From contig CM069434.1 in the NCBI GenBank assembly GCA_035610365.1, forward strand, positions 103,280,806 through 103,344,805: 64,000 nucleotides of DNA, written 5' to 3'. The translations under genes were made by a program, and so were the position numbers. This document shows, piece by piece, positions 24,031 to 35,667 of this stretch (positions are counted from its first letter, which is position 1; each line of letters begins with the position of its first letter). The notes below the pieces were generated by a model. That model saw nothing but the letters and a program-made list of their open reading frames with translations. It had not been told where the DNA came from and did no database searches. The DNA comes from Aquatica leii (taxonomy: Eukaryota > Arthropoda > Insecta > Coleoptera > Lampyridae).

Positions 24031-24078
24031 GGTACACATATGTACCAACAGGGTTTTTATGTGGTACAAATGTGTACC
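24031..24078 (+). repeat. Two 16-bp GGTAC-N6-GTACC palindromes at the piggyBac left side
   Basis: GGTACACATATGTACC (24031-24046) and GGTACAAATGTGTACC (24063-24078) have identical 5-bp arms and a 6-bp centre. They lie just beyond the transposase C-terminus, on the 3' side of the gene, and match three more on the other side. They are likely protein-binding sites at the transposon end. Confidence 0.8.
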
Positions 24079-24149
24079 ACCAGGTGTAAAATAATTCTGC
24101 AATGATTTAAAAATATTATTTATTGCACACTAATAGAGCCAACTAATTG

Positions 24150-25913
24150 CTATTTTACGTGGTACAACATGAAGCAATCCTTACACAAAGGAATATTACA
24201 TTCCTGGCAAATTGTCTTGGTCCGCTTCTGACGTTTCGGCTCAGTACACCTTGAACATCTTCTTCTTCTTGTCTGTCCTTCCACAGGAAGGTGCAAGAGT
24301 ACCGTACCGTACATTTTCCTCTTTTTATTTGGAGGTCCTCTTTTAGGAAGTGGTAAGGAAATATTTTGAATGCCCTCAGCTATCAGTTCTTCTACGAGTG
24401 TTACGAGAAAAGAAAGGAGAGGTTCTTTTTTATTTTTGCGTCTCAGGTCATTGTATATTATCCAACTATTTACAGCAGACATGTTTAGGCAAGCGTAAAA
24501 TACTTTTTTCCACCATTTATTTGACTTTCTATCATGATCGTATAAGCCTACGAACTGATCTGCTCTGTCAACTCCACCCATTTTCTGTCGATAAAATGAT
24601 ACAACTTCTGGGCATTCAATAACTTGCCGTTCCCCCGTTTTGGTTTTTTTAGAAATTGTTGTCATATTAGGTTTGTGGCAATTACTCATAATAATAACTT
24701 CCTGTGTCCTGTCATTTAGTACATAATAACCCACTCTTAGTACATCGAAACGTGGACTGTCCACGCTGCAGTTTATCCTTCATTGTTGGGACATTTTTGC
24801 GGTTTGACATGCATGTTCCTTATGCAGCAAAGTTCAATGTTTCCAATAAATGAACACTAGTAAAAAATCTGTCAAAACAGAGCACCACATCTTTCTCTTT
24901 GATTGTGGACGCAAGAGATTTCACAACTTTTTCCCCAAGGGTTAGTGAATCTTGATTTATTGGAGTAAAAGCTTGTTTGCCACAATAGACATTCAAATCG
25001 TATATATAGCCAGACTGGGCATCACATCAAAGCTATAACTTTATTCCTCGTTTTATAGGCTTGAGTGGCATGTACTGCTTTAGGGTCGAACGCCCTTTGA
25101 ATTTAGTCATACTCTCATCGATGCTTTGATATACACTATTTTGGCGACATTTTGAAAATGTATGCTTCAGGCAGGTTTCTCCGGCGAAGCAAAATAAACT
25201 TTTGAAACTAGTGTCATAAATCTGTCTCGGGACATTGCTTTTTCAATTGCACGATTGCTTAGAGATTCTTTTCCACTCCAATAGTGCTTAAGTCCAGACA
25301 GTTTATTGTAGGACATTATAAATATACACCCCAACAATTTTTGAACTTTGCCTTTATCAGTGAGTTTCGCCTTATATTTTTAGCCCTTGTTCATTATATT
25401 CAAGCGTTGATTTGTACATTCAACAATTTGTAAGTAAAGTGAGTGAGGAATAAGTTTATAAAAAATTTGCAGTTGGCTAAAAGTTGACAATATATCTTCA
25501 TTCACTTTGCAATTTCTATCTGATGGAAGAGTTTTTGCGGGAACAAAGTTTTCGGTTCGAAATACCCAGTCTAAAATACGACACCCTTCACTGGAAATCG
25601 TTTGGATTGTCGATTCATTTACTAAATTTTCTTCCGCATTACTCATCTCATTGTCCGTTTCACTAACTAAAGTTTCTCGGGCTAGCAAAACATTATCTTC
25701 TAGGTCACTCTCTAATCCACTGTCACTGCCAGGCTCATAATCATCGCTTGACCCAGCTGAATATGGGTCTTCGTCCTCATCTGATACTTCATAATCTGAT
25801 AAGTGTTCAGCGGCATATTCCAGCTCCTTTTGTGTCAGTGCTCGTTTTTGGGCCATAATAATTCGAAAAACACATTCATTTATTAACCTGTTGGTACTAA
25901 TAGGTACCGTCAA
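24150..25913 (-). pseudogene. piggyBac-type transposase, broken
   Basis: Minus-strand pieces run N to C from 25913 to 24150. The N-terminus is acidic (SDYEVSDEDEDPYS), then comes the DDE-domain start LDWVFRTENFVPAKTLPSD, interrupted by a stop at 25380-25382. The frame continues with KVQKLLGCIFIMSYNKLSGL and YWSGKESLSNRAIEKAMSRDRF. Near 24900 VVLCFDRFFTSVHLLE carries a catalytic-type Asp, then another stop and a frame change near 24700. The last 204 codons include YRQKMGGVDRADQF, the conserved third-Asp region, and a cysteine-rich C-terminal zinc domain (CSRC...CQEC...CKDC). The family excises and inserts at TTAA. Several stops and frame breaks make this copy dead. A TTAA lies at 26302-26305, but a matching left TTAA end was not fixed. 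Confidence 0.88.
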
Positions 25914-26285
25914 AAATCACTGCTGGTACAAATATGTACCGCGTCACAAAAAATTGAGATAATCAACGAATAAAAACAAAATATGGATACCTTACAGATG
26001 ATCGGTGTGTATTGGAGTATTATTTAGTCTCTACGATTCAATTTCAAATAAACTAACTCGTTACAATAGAAAAATATTCAGATTTCACAAGTATCACTCG
26101 TCATGTACAACACTAAACTAACCTCGACATTAGAATAAGTTGTGAAAACAACGCCGCAAGTGGCTTCTACTGCAGGTGGCTATTTGTTTAACTTCAAAAC
26201 ACCGGCGTGGTACATTTGCCATATGCATATTATGTTCAGTTCAATTTTTAGGACTTTTTAAAAATAGGTGGTACATATGTGTACC
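25893..26285 (+). repeat. Three 16-bp GGTAC-N6-GTACC palindromes at the piggyBac right side
   Basis: The copies are at 25893-25908, 25925-25940 and 26270-26285, each with identical GGTAC/GTACC arms and a different 6-bp centre. The first lies inside the 5' end of the open frame of the transposase and upstream of its likely real ATG (MAQKRALTQKE, near 25855), so the set could also act as an operator for the transposase promoter. Confidence 0.8.
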
Positions 26286-26339
26286 GATCGGGACGAAACG
26301 GTTAAATTTACCCAGGAAATAAAATAGCATGATAAGTAA

Positions 26340-26960
26340 GCCATTTAAGAATATTTTAATGGCCGGAAAGGGCATTAAATTAGATATTGACATTTACCGC
26401 AAAAAACGATTATTGAATTTCCCATTCTCAAAAGATTTTAACAAAAAATTAAAACATATTAAACATATTGCACATACAATAGATTTTTGGAATCAATAAT
26501 TAACAATATCATTAGAAAGCAGAAACATAAATTAAATTTAAAAAATGCGACTACATTACAAAATATTAACAGCAAAAAAGAAAATAAATATGTAAAACTT
26601 CCGTATTATCCCACATATACTAGAGGACCTCAAAAAATCTTTTTAAAATTTGATTACAAAATGGTAACAACCACTATCAATAACATAAAAAACCTTTTAG
26701 CTAACCCGAAAGATCCAATTGATATGTGCGATAAATCGGGAATACATAAAATTAGTTGTAAAGACTGTAACCAAACATATATAAGGCAAACCAAAATACT
26801 TCTGAAAATTCGTTATAAAAACATTTAGCTCATGCCTAATATAAAAGAATAGATAAATTCAGTGTCTTACATACGTTCGAAAATAATCTTAAAATAGAAG
26901 ACATCAAATTAAACTGCAATTTTTTTGACCTCAATAACTCTTATGTCTTACGTCTTACGG
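26340..26960 (+). pseudogene. Second Penelope-like fragment, C-terminal with GIY-YIG remnant
   Basis: A 113-codon frame (26487-26828) contains KYVKLPYYPTYTRGPQKIF, NLLANPKDPIDMCDKSGIHK and CKDCNQTYIRQTKILLKI, the end of a Penelope reverse transcriptase and the start of its GIY-YIG nuclease. The motif is degraded to GIHK...YIRQT. Similarity continues past a stop with FSVLHTFENNLKIEDI. It differs from the element at 4.3-6.9 kb and lies on the opposite strand. No catalytic core remains. Confidence 0.7.
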
Positions 26961-27148
26961 CAAAAGCATTTCGATTCTTTTTTGCAGAACGTAAAATTTT
27001 CTACAATTTTGACTAAACATGTTTTTATGTCAATTTGTTATTGAGATTTGGCGCTTCAAAAAAAAAGGTTATTTTTTCAAAATTCAGTGTAAAAAATGTA
27101 AAATTTCCTCTTATTTTTTTGTTATACCCGAATTAACGTAATAGTATA

Positions 27149-27270
27149 TTATATATCAAGGTTGAGAAGTGCATCATTATAACCTAAGCGATAGATTATA
27201 TCGCGAGACGCGAAGCGTCGAGGGATATAAATCGCGCAGGTTATAATGAACTTCTCAACCGTGTTATATA
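27149..27270. repeat. Long hairpin with GACGCGAAGCGTC core
   Basis: Arms TATATCAAGGTTGAGAAGTG...CATTATAACCT (27149-27186) and AGGTTATAATGAACTTCTCAACC...TATA (27238-27270) are near-perfect inverse complements. The centre contains GACGC-GAA-GCGTC and paired TATATCGCG/CGCGAT-like segments. It looks like a foldback or MITE terminus. Confidence 0.75.
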
Positions 27271-27853
27271 TACAATTTTTTCCACTACTAGAATTATTAA
27301 AACCTTTCTACCTGTTACTAAATCAAATTTAAAATTTAAGATATTAATTTTAAATTAAAAATCAAGTCAGTAATTCTGACAGTTGTCATTGGTTTAATAG
27401 AATTAATTTTGACGTAATTCTTAATTGTGATTTAAAACACAAAAATAAACAGATAACGTAAGTTTTTATTGCTAAAGTTGTTTAAATTGTTTAAAAACAT
27501 TATTATTTTAAGCATTGATTATATGTAAAACATATTTAACTCAATAATATTTACATTTAATTAAGCGCGAACTTCAAATAACTTACTTTTTAAAATCAAA
27601 TTAATTTATTAATTGAGCGATTTGAAAACTTAAATTAGCATCAAATAAAATCTCTTGCTCTTGGTACGCAGTTTGGTAAACTTTTTTTCGTTGAAACTGT
27701 TGTAGTATTATCAGAAAATGTAAATATGTTCATTATTAACTACTAGTTAATAATGAAATATTATTTACCTGCGCTTAAAAAAGTACAACTTCACGGCCTT
27801 CTATTATACGTAATAATGCAAGCGTATACAACTAGTAGTGGAAAAAATGTTGT
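27271..27853. mobile_element. MITE with about 20-bp terminal inverted repeats
   Basis: ACAATTTTTTCCACTACTAG (27272-27291) and CTAGTAGTGGAAAAAATGTTGT (about 27832-27853) are inverse complements apart from a small indel. The interior is AT-rich with no coding frame. It directly abuts the 27149-27270 hairpin, so the two may form one foldback element. Confidence 0.65.
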
Positions 27854-28249
27854 AATTATGGTTTTTGGTTACAATCACTAACTTTAGACAACCCCCTTGC
27901 TCCTTCCTACACCTAACCCCACTTCACAAAAGCTATTTTTCTTCTCTGATGAAAGCCAACAATATTCACATCATGTTGGTATTGATTTTAACTACTTTTT
28001 GGATCGATATTCCTCCTTCCCCCCACTATATAATTATTTTAGGGCAGGTACTAGGTACATTCGTGAAAAAAATTCATGTTATTAACAATATTAAATTATT
28101 CACAAGGCATACATTTTGAAATAGAGATATTATTAAGGAACGGTATTTATATATACATGTGCGAGTACTTATCATAGTAGGTAGGCATTAGTACTCATTA
28201 CATTGCCTGTCAGGATCTCTTAGTCGCTTATACTGCTTTTAGCAACTCA

Positions 28250-30720
28250 TTGTTCTATTTGCAATCAGGTTGTCAATGACGTCGTAGTCGTAATCGTCTA
28301 CTATGTCTGGTAAGTCCTCCTCGTTCAAATCAGTTACGAAGCTTGCATATTGATGTGCACCGTCTACCTGTTTTTTTGACGCTGTAAGCTTTGGTGCTTA
28401 TGTTGCACTTACAAACAAGTTCATTTCCTAACCACGCTTATATTTGTTGGTAAGTGCGGAAGAAGTGGTTCTTGGCAGCGTCCTTTGTTGGTGACAGGCG
28501 GGCTAGTAGAAATTTAGTCTTTGTCACTGATCGTGTGAATAATCGGTATCGTAGGTTGTCGAGGTTGTCACTGTCTATGTCGCCTCCCTAAACTGCTACC
28601 AGGAACTTTATTCTAGCGTCGCTGACCTGCTAAGAACTAGCCTTTGGTACGAGAAACGGAGCCACTACTACAGAAAAGGAGGTATTCTCTATGTAGGTGC
28701 TGCAAATTTGTTTTCTTTTTCCATCCATACGGTGCTGACGTAGTATCACAACTACTCACTGCGTGGAGCTATGGCTATGTCTTGTTGGCTAGTGGAAGAC
28801 ACTTGGACTACTGTCTTTTCCACTTTTCTGAAGGTAGATGTTTTGGTGTACGTACGTAACGCTGTCAACAAAATAAGTGTGTCTACATTTTCAGCAGTAA
28901 TGTTACTGTCAAATTTGCTGACTTTGGATATGGCCTGCTTCACTTTGATGCTAGCATCCGTCATTCGTGTCATCAACATCGAAATGAATTCGCTCTTATT
29001 GTGTTCGTTTGCCAAAAACTTCTCTTGTGTTATGGTTACCATGGTAGATGAGGAGAACACGACTTTGGTTGCTGATTGTAATGCAGAACGGCGAATTCGT
29101 TCTGCTTTAATAAACGGCGTTAGTGGAGTATCCATTAAATATAATCACATTGCTTTCAAAGTATCTCTGCACGTAGTTGATGTGCGACAGTAAATTTTTA
29201 ACCAGCAATTTTCAACGAGGAGTAAACGGAAGCAAGAGTCACGGACTTATCTTTCCGTTTCGCTCAGATTTTTCTTCACTACTTTCTTCATGCATAATAT
29301 GCCTATCTCTCGTTCTAAGTGACAGTTCACATCGCCATTACTAATGATTCTTGTGCTCAGAGAAACTATCGCTTAGATTATGAAGAAATGGGAGGTGTTC
29401 AGTAAACTATGCGCGCAGTTTACCAATGTTCATGTTGTCTCTCACTACTCGGATTGGTCTCATGTCCACATGCTGTTCAGATTCAACAATTCTATTTGTT
29501 TACACATGTTTTAAAGGTACAGACTACCTAATGTCCATCTAGCAAGCTAAGAATCGCTTGCACCGCGTGCACAAGTGGGTCCTTTATAGCTCTTTATAGC
29601 TCGCAAGAGGACCTGCTTAATACTCATGTCGGACCAGATGTCCGACCAAAATTTTTCAGCGAATGGAAAAGTAGCCATTTGTGGTAAACCTTATATATTC
29701 GTGAGGATCTATTTTGTCTTATAAGGTGATTTTGGTAATAGAGATGAGTACTTGTGGCATAATTGAGGTGTCCAGCAACGTAAAAGTACGGTATCATTTT
29801 CTTGGCACAATCTAGATAGAGTTTGGAATTGCCCATTCTTTCAGTTTTTATGAAGAGCGGCGTAAACATTTAGAAATACATAGTAAATCCAAAAATCAGT
29901 CGTTGACCCTGTTTCTTTAATAGTCGTCAGCATCTCTGAAAATCGATCAGTCACAGCATGGAAGTCGGGATCATCTGCTTTCCATAAGATAATAGATCTA
30001 TCCACAAAATTGAGAGTTTGATCTAGCGCTGTCAATGTGCTAGAATGTGGACGCAAACAGCTCTGGTATACCCATGTCTTGTTAAGATTTTTTCAACACT
30101 GTTAGTAACGTAAATTGTGCTGAATAGCTGCCCATCGCCCTCATAAGTGACATTAATGGATTAAATCTGCTTAAATTGACCACCACATTCTTCAGATTTA
30201 GTTTAGTGTCATTAGCTACTTCATCGCGTGCCTTTCAGTACAACAGTTGGTCAAAAGTGACAATGCAAGTCTTTTGTCTAACTAATGTACAATATCCAAG
30301 AGCAAATACAATTGATGTATATATTGTATTATATTCGTTGTGTGGAGCATTGATGAACTGAAGGCAAATTATCTTCAAGCATTCGTACGTTTTCTCACTG
30401 GTTCCAATGTCCATAAAACTATTCCACCCGGGTACGTATAGTGAATATGTAGAGTTTTTTGCATATAGCCAAGCAATGCTATCGGGCGAGAGTACAACAC
30501 CTTGTAAATCACCTCTACCGTACCAGCATTAGCAATGAATTTCACTGCTGACAAAAACTTCAAGTAGACTACTTTAGATTCGGAGGTTACAGCTTCCCGT
30601 GGAGTTAGAGCCATGATTCCTTCCATGACGTGGAATGTGCGTTCAAACCTCCTCTTAAATACCACGGCAATCCATCTGGTCATGCGCAAATCTTGGGCAA
30701 CACAGTGTTCAAAGGAGTAG
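28250..30720 (-). pseudogene. Decayed gene of an uncharacterised family with an XPG/PIN-like domain
   Basis: Minus-strand fragments occur in N-to-C order. About 30690-30375 has FKRRFERTFHVMEGIMALTP, KVVYLKFLSAVKFIANAGTV and WTLEPVRKRTNA. About 30056-29624 has TTDFWIYYVF, then KTERMGNSKLYLDCAKKMIPY and the FWSDIWSDMSIEQVLLRAIKS region. About 29200-28750 has the nuclease-like part (KAERIRRS, TQEKFLANEHNKSEFISMLM, ENVDTLILLTAL), followed by SCDTTSAPYG. About 28560-28250 has FLLARLSPTKDAAKNHFFRTY and an acidic tail. This is the order I know from long uncharacterised insect and cnidarian proteins that recur in genomes; the function is unknown. Stops and frame changes separate the blocks. Whether the family belongs to hosts or to transposons is not settled by this sequence. 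Confidence 0.75.
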
Positions 30721-30999
30721 TCCTTTGCTACGTCAAACAGGTCACTTCAAATCTTGCTTCCGCGGTTCTATTATCGGTAGACATTAACCACTCGAAGTTT
30801 CTCGCTTAGGTTTTTATCTGTCAATTAGTTAACTACTCTCGTGTTTTTATCGTTGTCCGTGTTGCTTTCGGAGTAGGAGGCCAAACGATTGATGTGTACT
30901 ACTTTTGGTTTGCTTCTTGGTAACTTTCAGACGCAGTAGACAAAATTTTGACAAAAGCTTTCCCATCGTTTCTGTAACTTTAGAGACAACTCTCGTTGT

Positions 31000-32010
31000 T
31001 CTTGTGGGATGTACAACTGAACCAGGTCGCCAAGTTGAAACTTTCTTTTTCTGGTCCTTAAGTCTTATTGGTCTTTCATTCGGTCACTGGCAATTTGGAT
31101 GTTCTTTTGGACGTTATCGTGAATGATCTGCATTCGCTTCTTGAGTTGGCTGACGTAGTCATCCCCAACAACTTCTTCTCCAGAGTTGCAAACTGAAGAT
31201 CGCACGGTAACTTTATTGCACGTCCAAACATCACACAAGCAGGAGTTTGCCCGGTAGTCTCGTGAACGGATGATCGATACGCGATTAGGAACAAATGTAA
31301 ATAGTGGTCCCAGACTCATTAGTATTCGAAGACCACTTTGACAAGATACTTCCCCATTGTTCTATTTATCCGTTTCACCATGCCATCTGATTGAGGATAA
31401 AGAGGTATAGTCCTGGTCTTCTTGATTACCAGCATTTGACACACGTTTCGAAGCAACACAAACTTGATGTTACTCTTTCACTAACACATCCGCAATAGTT
31501 GTGGCTTCTTGATTCGGTATCGAGTACGCTTCCGTTCCTTTGGTGAAATAAACCATGGCCACTAGAATGTACTTGTTGCCGTGTCCTGTTTCTGGAAATG
31601 GGCTTGCTGTATCAATTGCTACCATTTCAAATAGACTTCCGACGTTGTACTGTCTCTTAAGAGCCTTGCGCTTTTTAATTGGTCCGTTTATAGACGCGCA
31701 TAAATTACATTTGCCGCACTATTTTTTTACATCTTCTTTGCAGTTTACTCAATAGAACCTTTCTCTAACCTTTTCAAACTTCCTCTTCACACCAAAATGT
31801 TTTCCAGCAAATGCTGCAATAGTTTTGACACTTGACTTCTCGGCACCACTAGCTGCAGTTTTATCTCGGTGCCATCGTCGCTCTCTACGGACCGCTTCAA
31901 AAGACCATTTTTCAATTTAAAAAAGTCTCACTGTCTCCAATATGCTTTCACTGTTCTACTTCGCGCACTGATTTTTTTTCAAGTTGGTCTTTGTCCATTT
32001 GTTTTATAAT
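31000..32010 (-). pseudogene. Gypsy integrase remnant
   Basis: Minus-strand fragments include the zinc-binding region near 31.9-31.7 kb, then FEMVAIDTASPFPETGHGNK with the first catalytic-type Asp, YILVAMVYFTKGTEAYSIPN, a frame-shifted NQMAW segment, and a long clean block with AYRSSVHETTGQTPACVMFG and LKKRMQIIHDNVQKNIQIAS (31319-31065). The order is that of gypsy integrases. Stops and frame changes lie between all blocks, so no active enzyme is encoded. Confidence 0.8.
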
Positions 32011-32219
32011 TTATTATTAACTGTGGTTTTGCGAAGCATGTTAGTTTCCTCTTCTAGTCGAAAACAATGACTACAGTTAATCGGGCATGGTTGTCTAGAT
32101 AGGGGGCTTGTTGCGTTGACTAGTTCTAGCACGAATTTCTGTATCAAAATCGTACTCCAGCAATCGTTCAATCGGTCTTGTCCTTCCGGGTTTCGCAATT
32201 AAAGAAGGAATTTCAGAGC

Positions 32220-32935
32220 AGCATGGTCAATCCGCAGAAGAAATTTTCGTCTATATAAGTATTTGTAGAAGTGTTTAACAAATTTAACAACAGCTAACTG
32301 TTCTTTTCTAGTTAAACAATAATTTTTTTCAGGCTTCGACAGGAGTTTACAAAAGTATCCCATCACCTTCTATTCTCCATTCTGTCAGCGGTTTTTTTCA
32401 ATCTTGGTAAATCCCAGCACGAATTTGGGATAATACGTGTAAAATCAGAAAAAACTGCAAAGTTTGTGTTTATCCCTTGGTATTGGCCAATCTTGAATGG
32501 CCTTAATTTTATTAGAGTTGACCATCACTCCCATCTTGAATGCAATGTGTTCTAAATATTTCACTTCATTTCTGAAGATATGACACTTTTTCGGTCTTAA
32601 TTTCAGGTTTGCACATTTCTTGCAAATTTTTCAAATTCTCTTTATACGATTTTCCAATTTCCATGTCGTCCAAATACGTCCTCACAAGATCGTCTACATC
32701 AAATGCTCGAAAGTTGCAGGAGCGTTTTACAATCTAAACGGCATAACCGTAAATTATCAAAAACCGGTTCCAATCGTAAACGCAAATTTCTTGCTGTTCT
32801 TTGGTTCCAAGTCTACTTGCCAGTAGCCACTTTTTAAATCCAAAGTGGAAAACCATTGCGAACCAGATATGGAATCTAAAGTGGTGTCAATTTGGGGTAA
32901 GGGATAACTATTCTTCTTAATGACTTCATTGAGTT
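32220..32935 (-). pseudogene. Gypsy reverse transcriptase and RNase H remnant
   Basis: The best-preserved part reads LNEVIKKNSYPLPQIDTTLD, SQWFSTLDLKSGYWQVDLEP and FAFTIGTGF (32935-32757), followed in another frame by TYLDDMEIGKSYKENLKNLQ with the YLDD active-site motif. A further frame gives KPEKNYCLTRKEQLAVVKF and a RIDH-type RNase H block near 32.2-32.35 kb. The N-terminal reverse-transcriptase motifs expected before LNEV are absent, replaced by the inverted repeat described separately. Confidence 0.8.
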
Positions 32936-32936
32936 G

Positions 32937-33285
32937 ATGATTATAAGCGACTTTTGGCTTAGACCGCGTCATAGTAAAACACCCAGACTTGGGCTTGGTC
33001 CTAGTCTCTTCTTGAGAGCCAAAACAAGAAGTAGAACTTGGCTTTTGCCGTATTGTCGTTCGTGAACCCAAACAAACTGACGTTTCGCAAGACATTGCAG
33101 CTTGCATCTTCAAAGTGGTAAATGTCAATGAAAGAAAACGTGTCAGTTTGTTTGGGTTCACGAACGACAATACGGCAAAGGCCAAGTTCTACTTCTTGTT
33201 TTGGCTTTCAAAAGAGACTAGGACTAAGCCTAAGTCTGGGTGTTTTACTACGACGAAGTCTAAGCCAAAAATCGCTTATAATCAT
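32937..33285. repeat. Short-spaced inverted duplication inside the gypsy pol
   Basis: Arms 32937-33085 and 33136-33285 are inverse complements with moderate divergence, for example GTTTGTTTGGGTTCACGAAC against its mirror. They are separated by about 50 bases. Both arms encode the same mirrored peptide region (TRTKPKSGCFTM... and TRTKPKSGCFTT...). Confidence 0.85.
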
Positions 33286-34389
33286 AAACATAACAAACGC
33301 GAAAGCTTAAGATTTTATTTACCTCATGGAGTTATCTATAATCGACACAAAATCTTGATGAACCATTTTTTTCTTTGCCAAGACGATTGAAGATGCCTAC
33401 TGACTGTTAGATGATTCAATTACACCCTGAGTTTCTATTTCGGCTATTATTTTTTCGGTTTTTTTCGCTTAACCAAGAGAAACCGCCTCGGATGTTGTCG
33501 GATTGGTTGAACATCGCTAGTATTTATTTTGTGTTTTACGACGTCAGTTTTTTCTTTAGAGTTATAATCCATTGTAAACACGTCGTGGTACTGCTAGATT
33601 AGTTTCTTGATTCTACTGCGCTCGCGCTGGTCAAGATCTTAACACGCTAAAGTCACCATTAGCACTAACTGTTGAGGACATTTTTTAGCTTCTGGGTTTT
33701 CAACAACGTTTGCACATTTCAGAATGTGAGACACTGACGTAGATTGTTCTATCGCAGTATTCTTCCTCAAAGTTGCCCGGTTTGGACTGGTATTCATAAT
33801 TCTAACTGGTATTACGTTTTGACCTTCACCAGAGCTTTACCAACTAGAAAAATCCTTGGGTGAATGTTTTATTTTTGGTTGGTTCGATGCAACGAATGAA
33901 ATCTTTCCGGAGATTTCCATCCAGACGTCCCACCACACCGTTCTCACTTCATCCAGGTAATACGACATTCTTTATTAGAACAACACTTACCTTTTCATCT
34001 TTTGACATATAAAAAGGAATTTCTTTGTTTTCTAGTTTGAGGACATGCTTTTCCATGTCTAAACAAAATTCACATTTCGTCTCTAACTTGAGGACATCAT
34101 TTTTTATGTCTAAATGAAATCCAATCTTATAAGGCCCATTCTTAAAATCATTTTTTCAGTTACTAGTATCCGACGCTTAATTGGTTTATTTCTAATACAA
34201 ACAGTCAGCATCATTTTTCCATGAATTCTCGTAGTTTCTGTGTCAGCCAATAGATCAACTCCTCCGCCATTGGTAATGCTATTAACATAGATGCTTTTCA
34301 GGGAGTTAGTTGGCGATGCAGCGTGGGTAGTAATCTTCGATGCATGATTGTTGGAGGTCGATTTTTGCCCCTTTTGAACGACCTCAGCT

Positions 34390-35429
34390 AGTTTTACGAT
34401 AGTTTTCTTGTTCTTGCTTTACGACAACAGCGTCAGATATGACCCAGTTCACCACAATTCCAACACCTACGGTTTTGATATATCCGACTTCTTTGGTCAC
34501 GTATCATCGAAGTTGGTATTTAATGCTTTCCTGCCTTTTTTCTTGATCCTCTACCATATTACGAACACGATGACTACCTCGATAAGACGCCTGCTTTGCC
34601 GTTACAAACTCTCGCATGTGTCAGCGCAAAAAAAAAACAAAAGTTTGTACTGCCAATTGTTCTAGAAAACTACATGAAGCTGTAAGGTAAGTTAGTCTCA
34701 CAAACGCGCAATATCCGTTTTAAACTCTTGAAGGCTTTCTGTCGACTATTGACAACGATTCTTTACCTGCGCGTGGTACACCTGTTGAGATAGGTGTCTC
34801 CATATTGTATCTCCAGACGTGAGGTCAGCAGCTTATAATCCATTTGTTGGCAATCAGCGATGGTGTGCAAGGTGTTTATCGCTTTTTTTTGGAGGACAAC
34901 AATCAACGAAATGACTTTCTCTTGGTCATTTCATTTATTTGCCATTGCAGCAGCTTCAAATTGTTTGTAGTACATCGACCACGGTGTGTTGCCATCGAAC
35001 ATCGGCGGTGCGATCCGTATGCTTGATGTTACTTTACTTTTGTTTTTGGGTATTACGATTGTTTTTAGAGTCACATGTCTTTCGCCCAGTAGTCTGTCTA
35101 TCTTGTTTGTTTCTTCCTCTAACCGTCTGGAATTTTAGAAACATTTTTTTTCCATAATCATAGAAGTTAAGATCAATTTCTTTTCCATTACTCTAGATGT
35201 TTCTAGTAGCTTTTTTTCCAAGTTTCATCTCTAAATTAAATATTCTTGTAGTGGCTTTATGTTTTCTTCAAGCGTTCTAGAATTTTCCAACAATTTTTCA
35301 TCAAGTTTATTGGAATTTTCTATTAACTTTTCTTCCAGAATTTTAGAATTTTTTTCTTTTCTACTTGTAATCTCCATTTTTTTCTAATTTAGTAATTTTT
35401 TTTTACATTCTAGTATTTCGCTATCCATT
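34390..35429 (-). pseudogene. Gypsy gag remnant with coiled coil and zinc knuckle
   Basis: It starts MDSEILECKKK at 35429. After a stop, a heptad-like coiled coil follows, with ILEEKLIENSNKLDEKLLEN and similar LLENSR.LEE repeats. The C-terminal zinc knuckle near 34.46-34.42 kb reads CWNCGELGHI-stop-RCC, a CCHC motif with an internal stop. Several further stops and frame changes lie between. A protease C-terminal remnant (GKMMLTVCIRNKPIKRRILV) follows near 34.2 kb. Confidence 0.65.
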
Positions 35430-35520
35430 TTGGCACTTTGGAAGCGCGTAACCGGCATTCACTTGCAAAATAAAAGTACACGCCAATTGTTTATTAGCCC
35501 TTATCGCGTTACTAAAATAA

Positions 35521-35537
35521 TTCTACTTCTGACACCA
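35521..35537 (-). other. tRNA-Leu-type primer binding site
   Basis: On the minus strand TGGTGTCAGAAGTAGAA follows the presumed LTR end. TGGTGTCAGAAGTGG is the known leucine-tRNA primer site of several insect gypsy-group elements. The preceding TGTAATCAGCGCG at about 35667 may be the LTR start, giving an LTR of about 130 bases. Confidence 0.65.
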
Positions 35538-35667
35538 GTGAAACGTGAATTTAAAATCGTTTATTAGAAACTAAAGGCTAAATATAGTTTTCGACATTAT
35601 TTACGTTTCACTATCACGCATACGATAACGTAAAGGTCACTAAACTGCACTCGCGCTGATTACACAA

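Larger units (their letters stand above)
30900..35667 (-). mobile_element. Decayed Ty3/gypsy element, minus strand
   Basis: Domains run from right to left: putative 5' LTR (about 35540-35667), leucine-type primer site, gag coiled coil and zinc knuckle, protease remnant, reverse transcriptase, RNase H and integrase ending near 31.0 kb. Many stops and frameshifts interrupt every domain, and an inverted duplication disrupts the reverse transcriptase. I did not find the 3' LTR; the left limit is set by the end of integrase similarity. Confidence 0.8.

Noticed and set aside
28771-29193. A 140-codon plus-strand open frame
   Set aside because: It is the antisense of the nuclease-like pseudogene block, whose minus-strand residues show clear family motifs.
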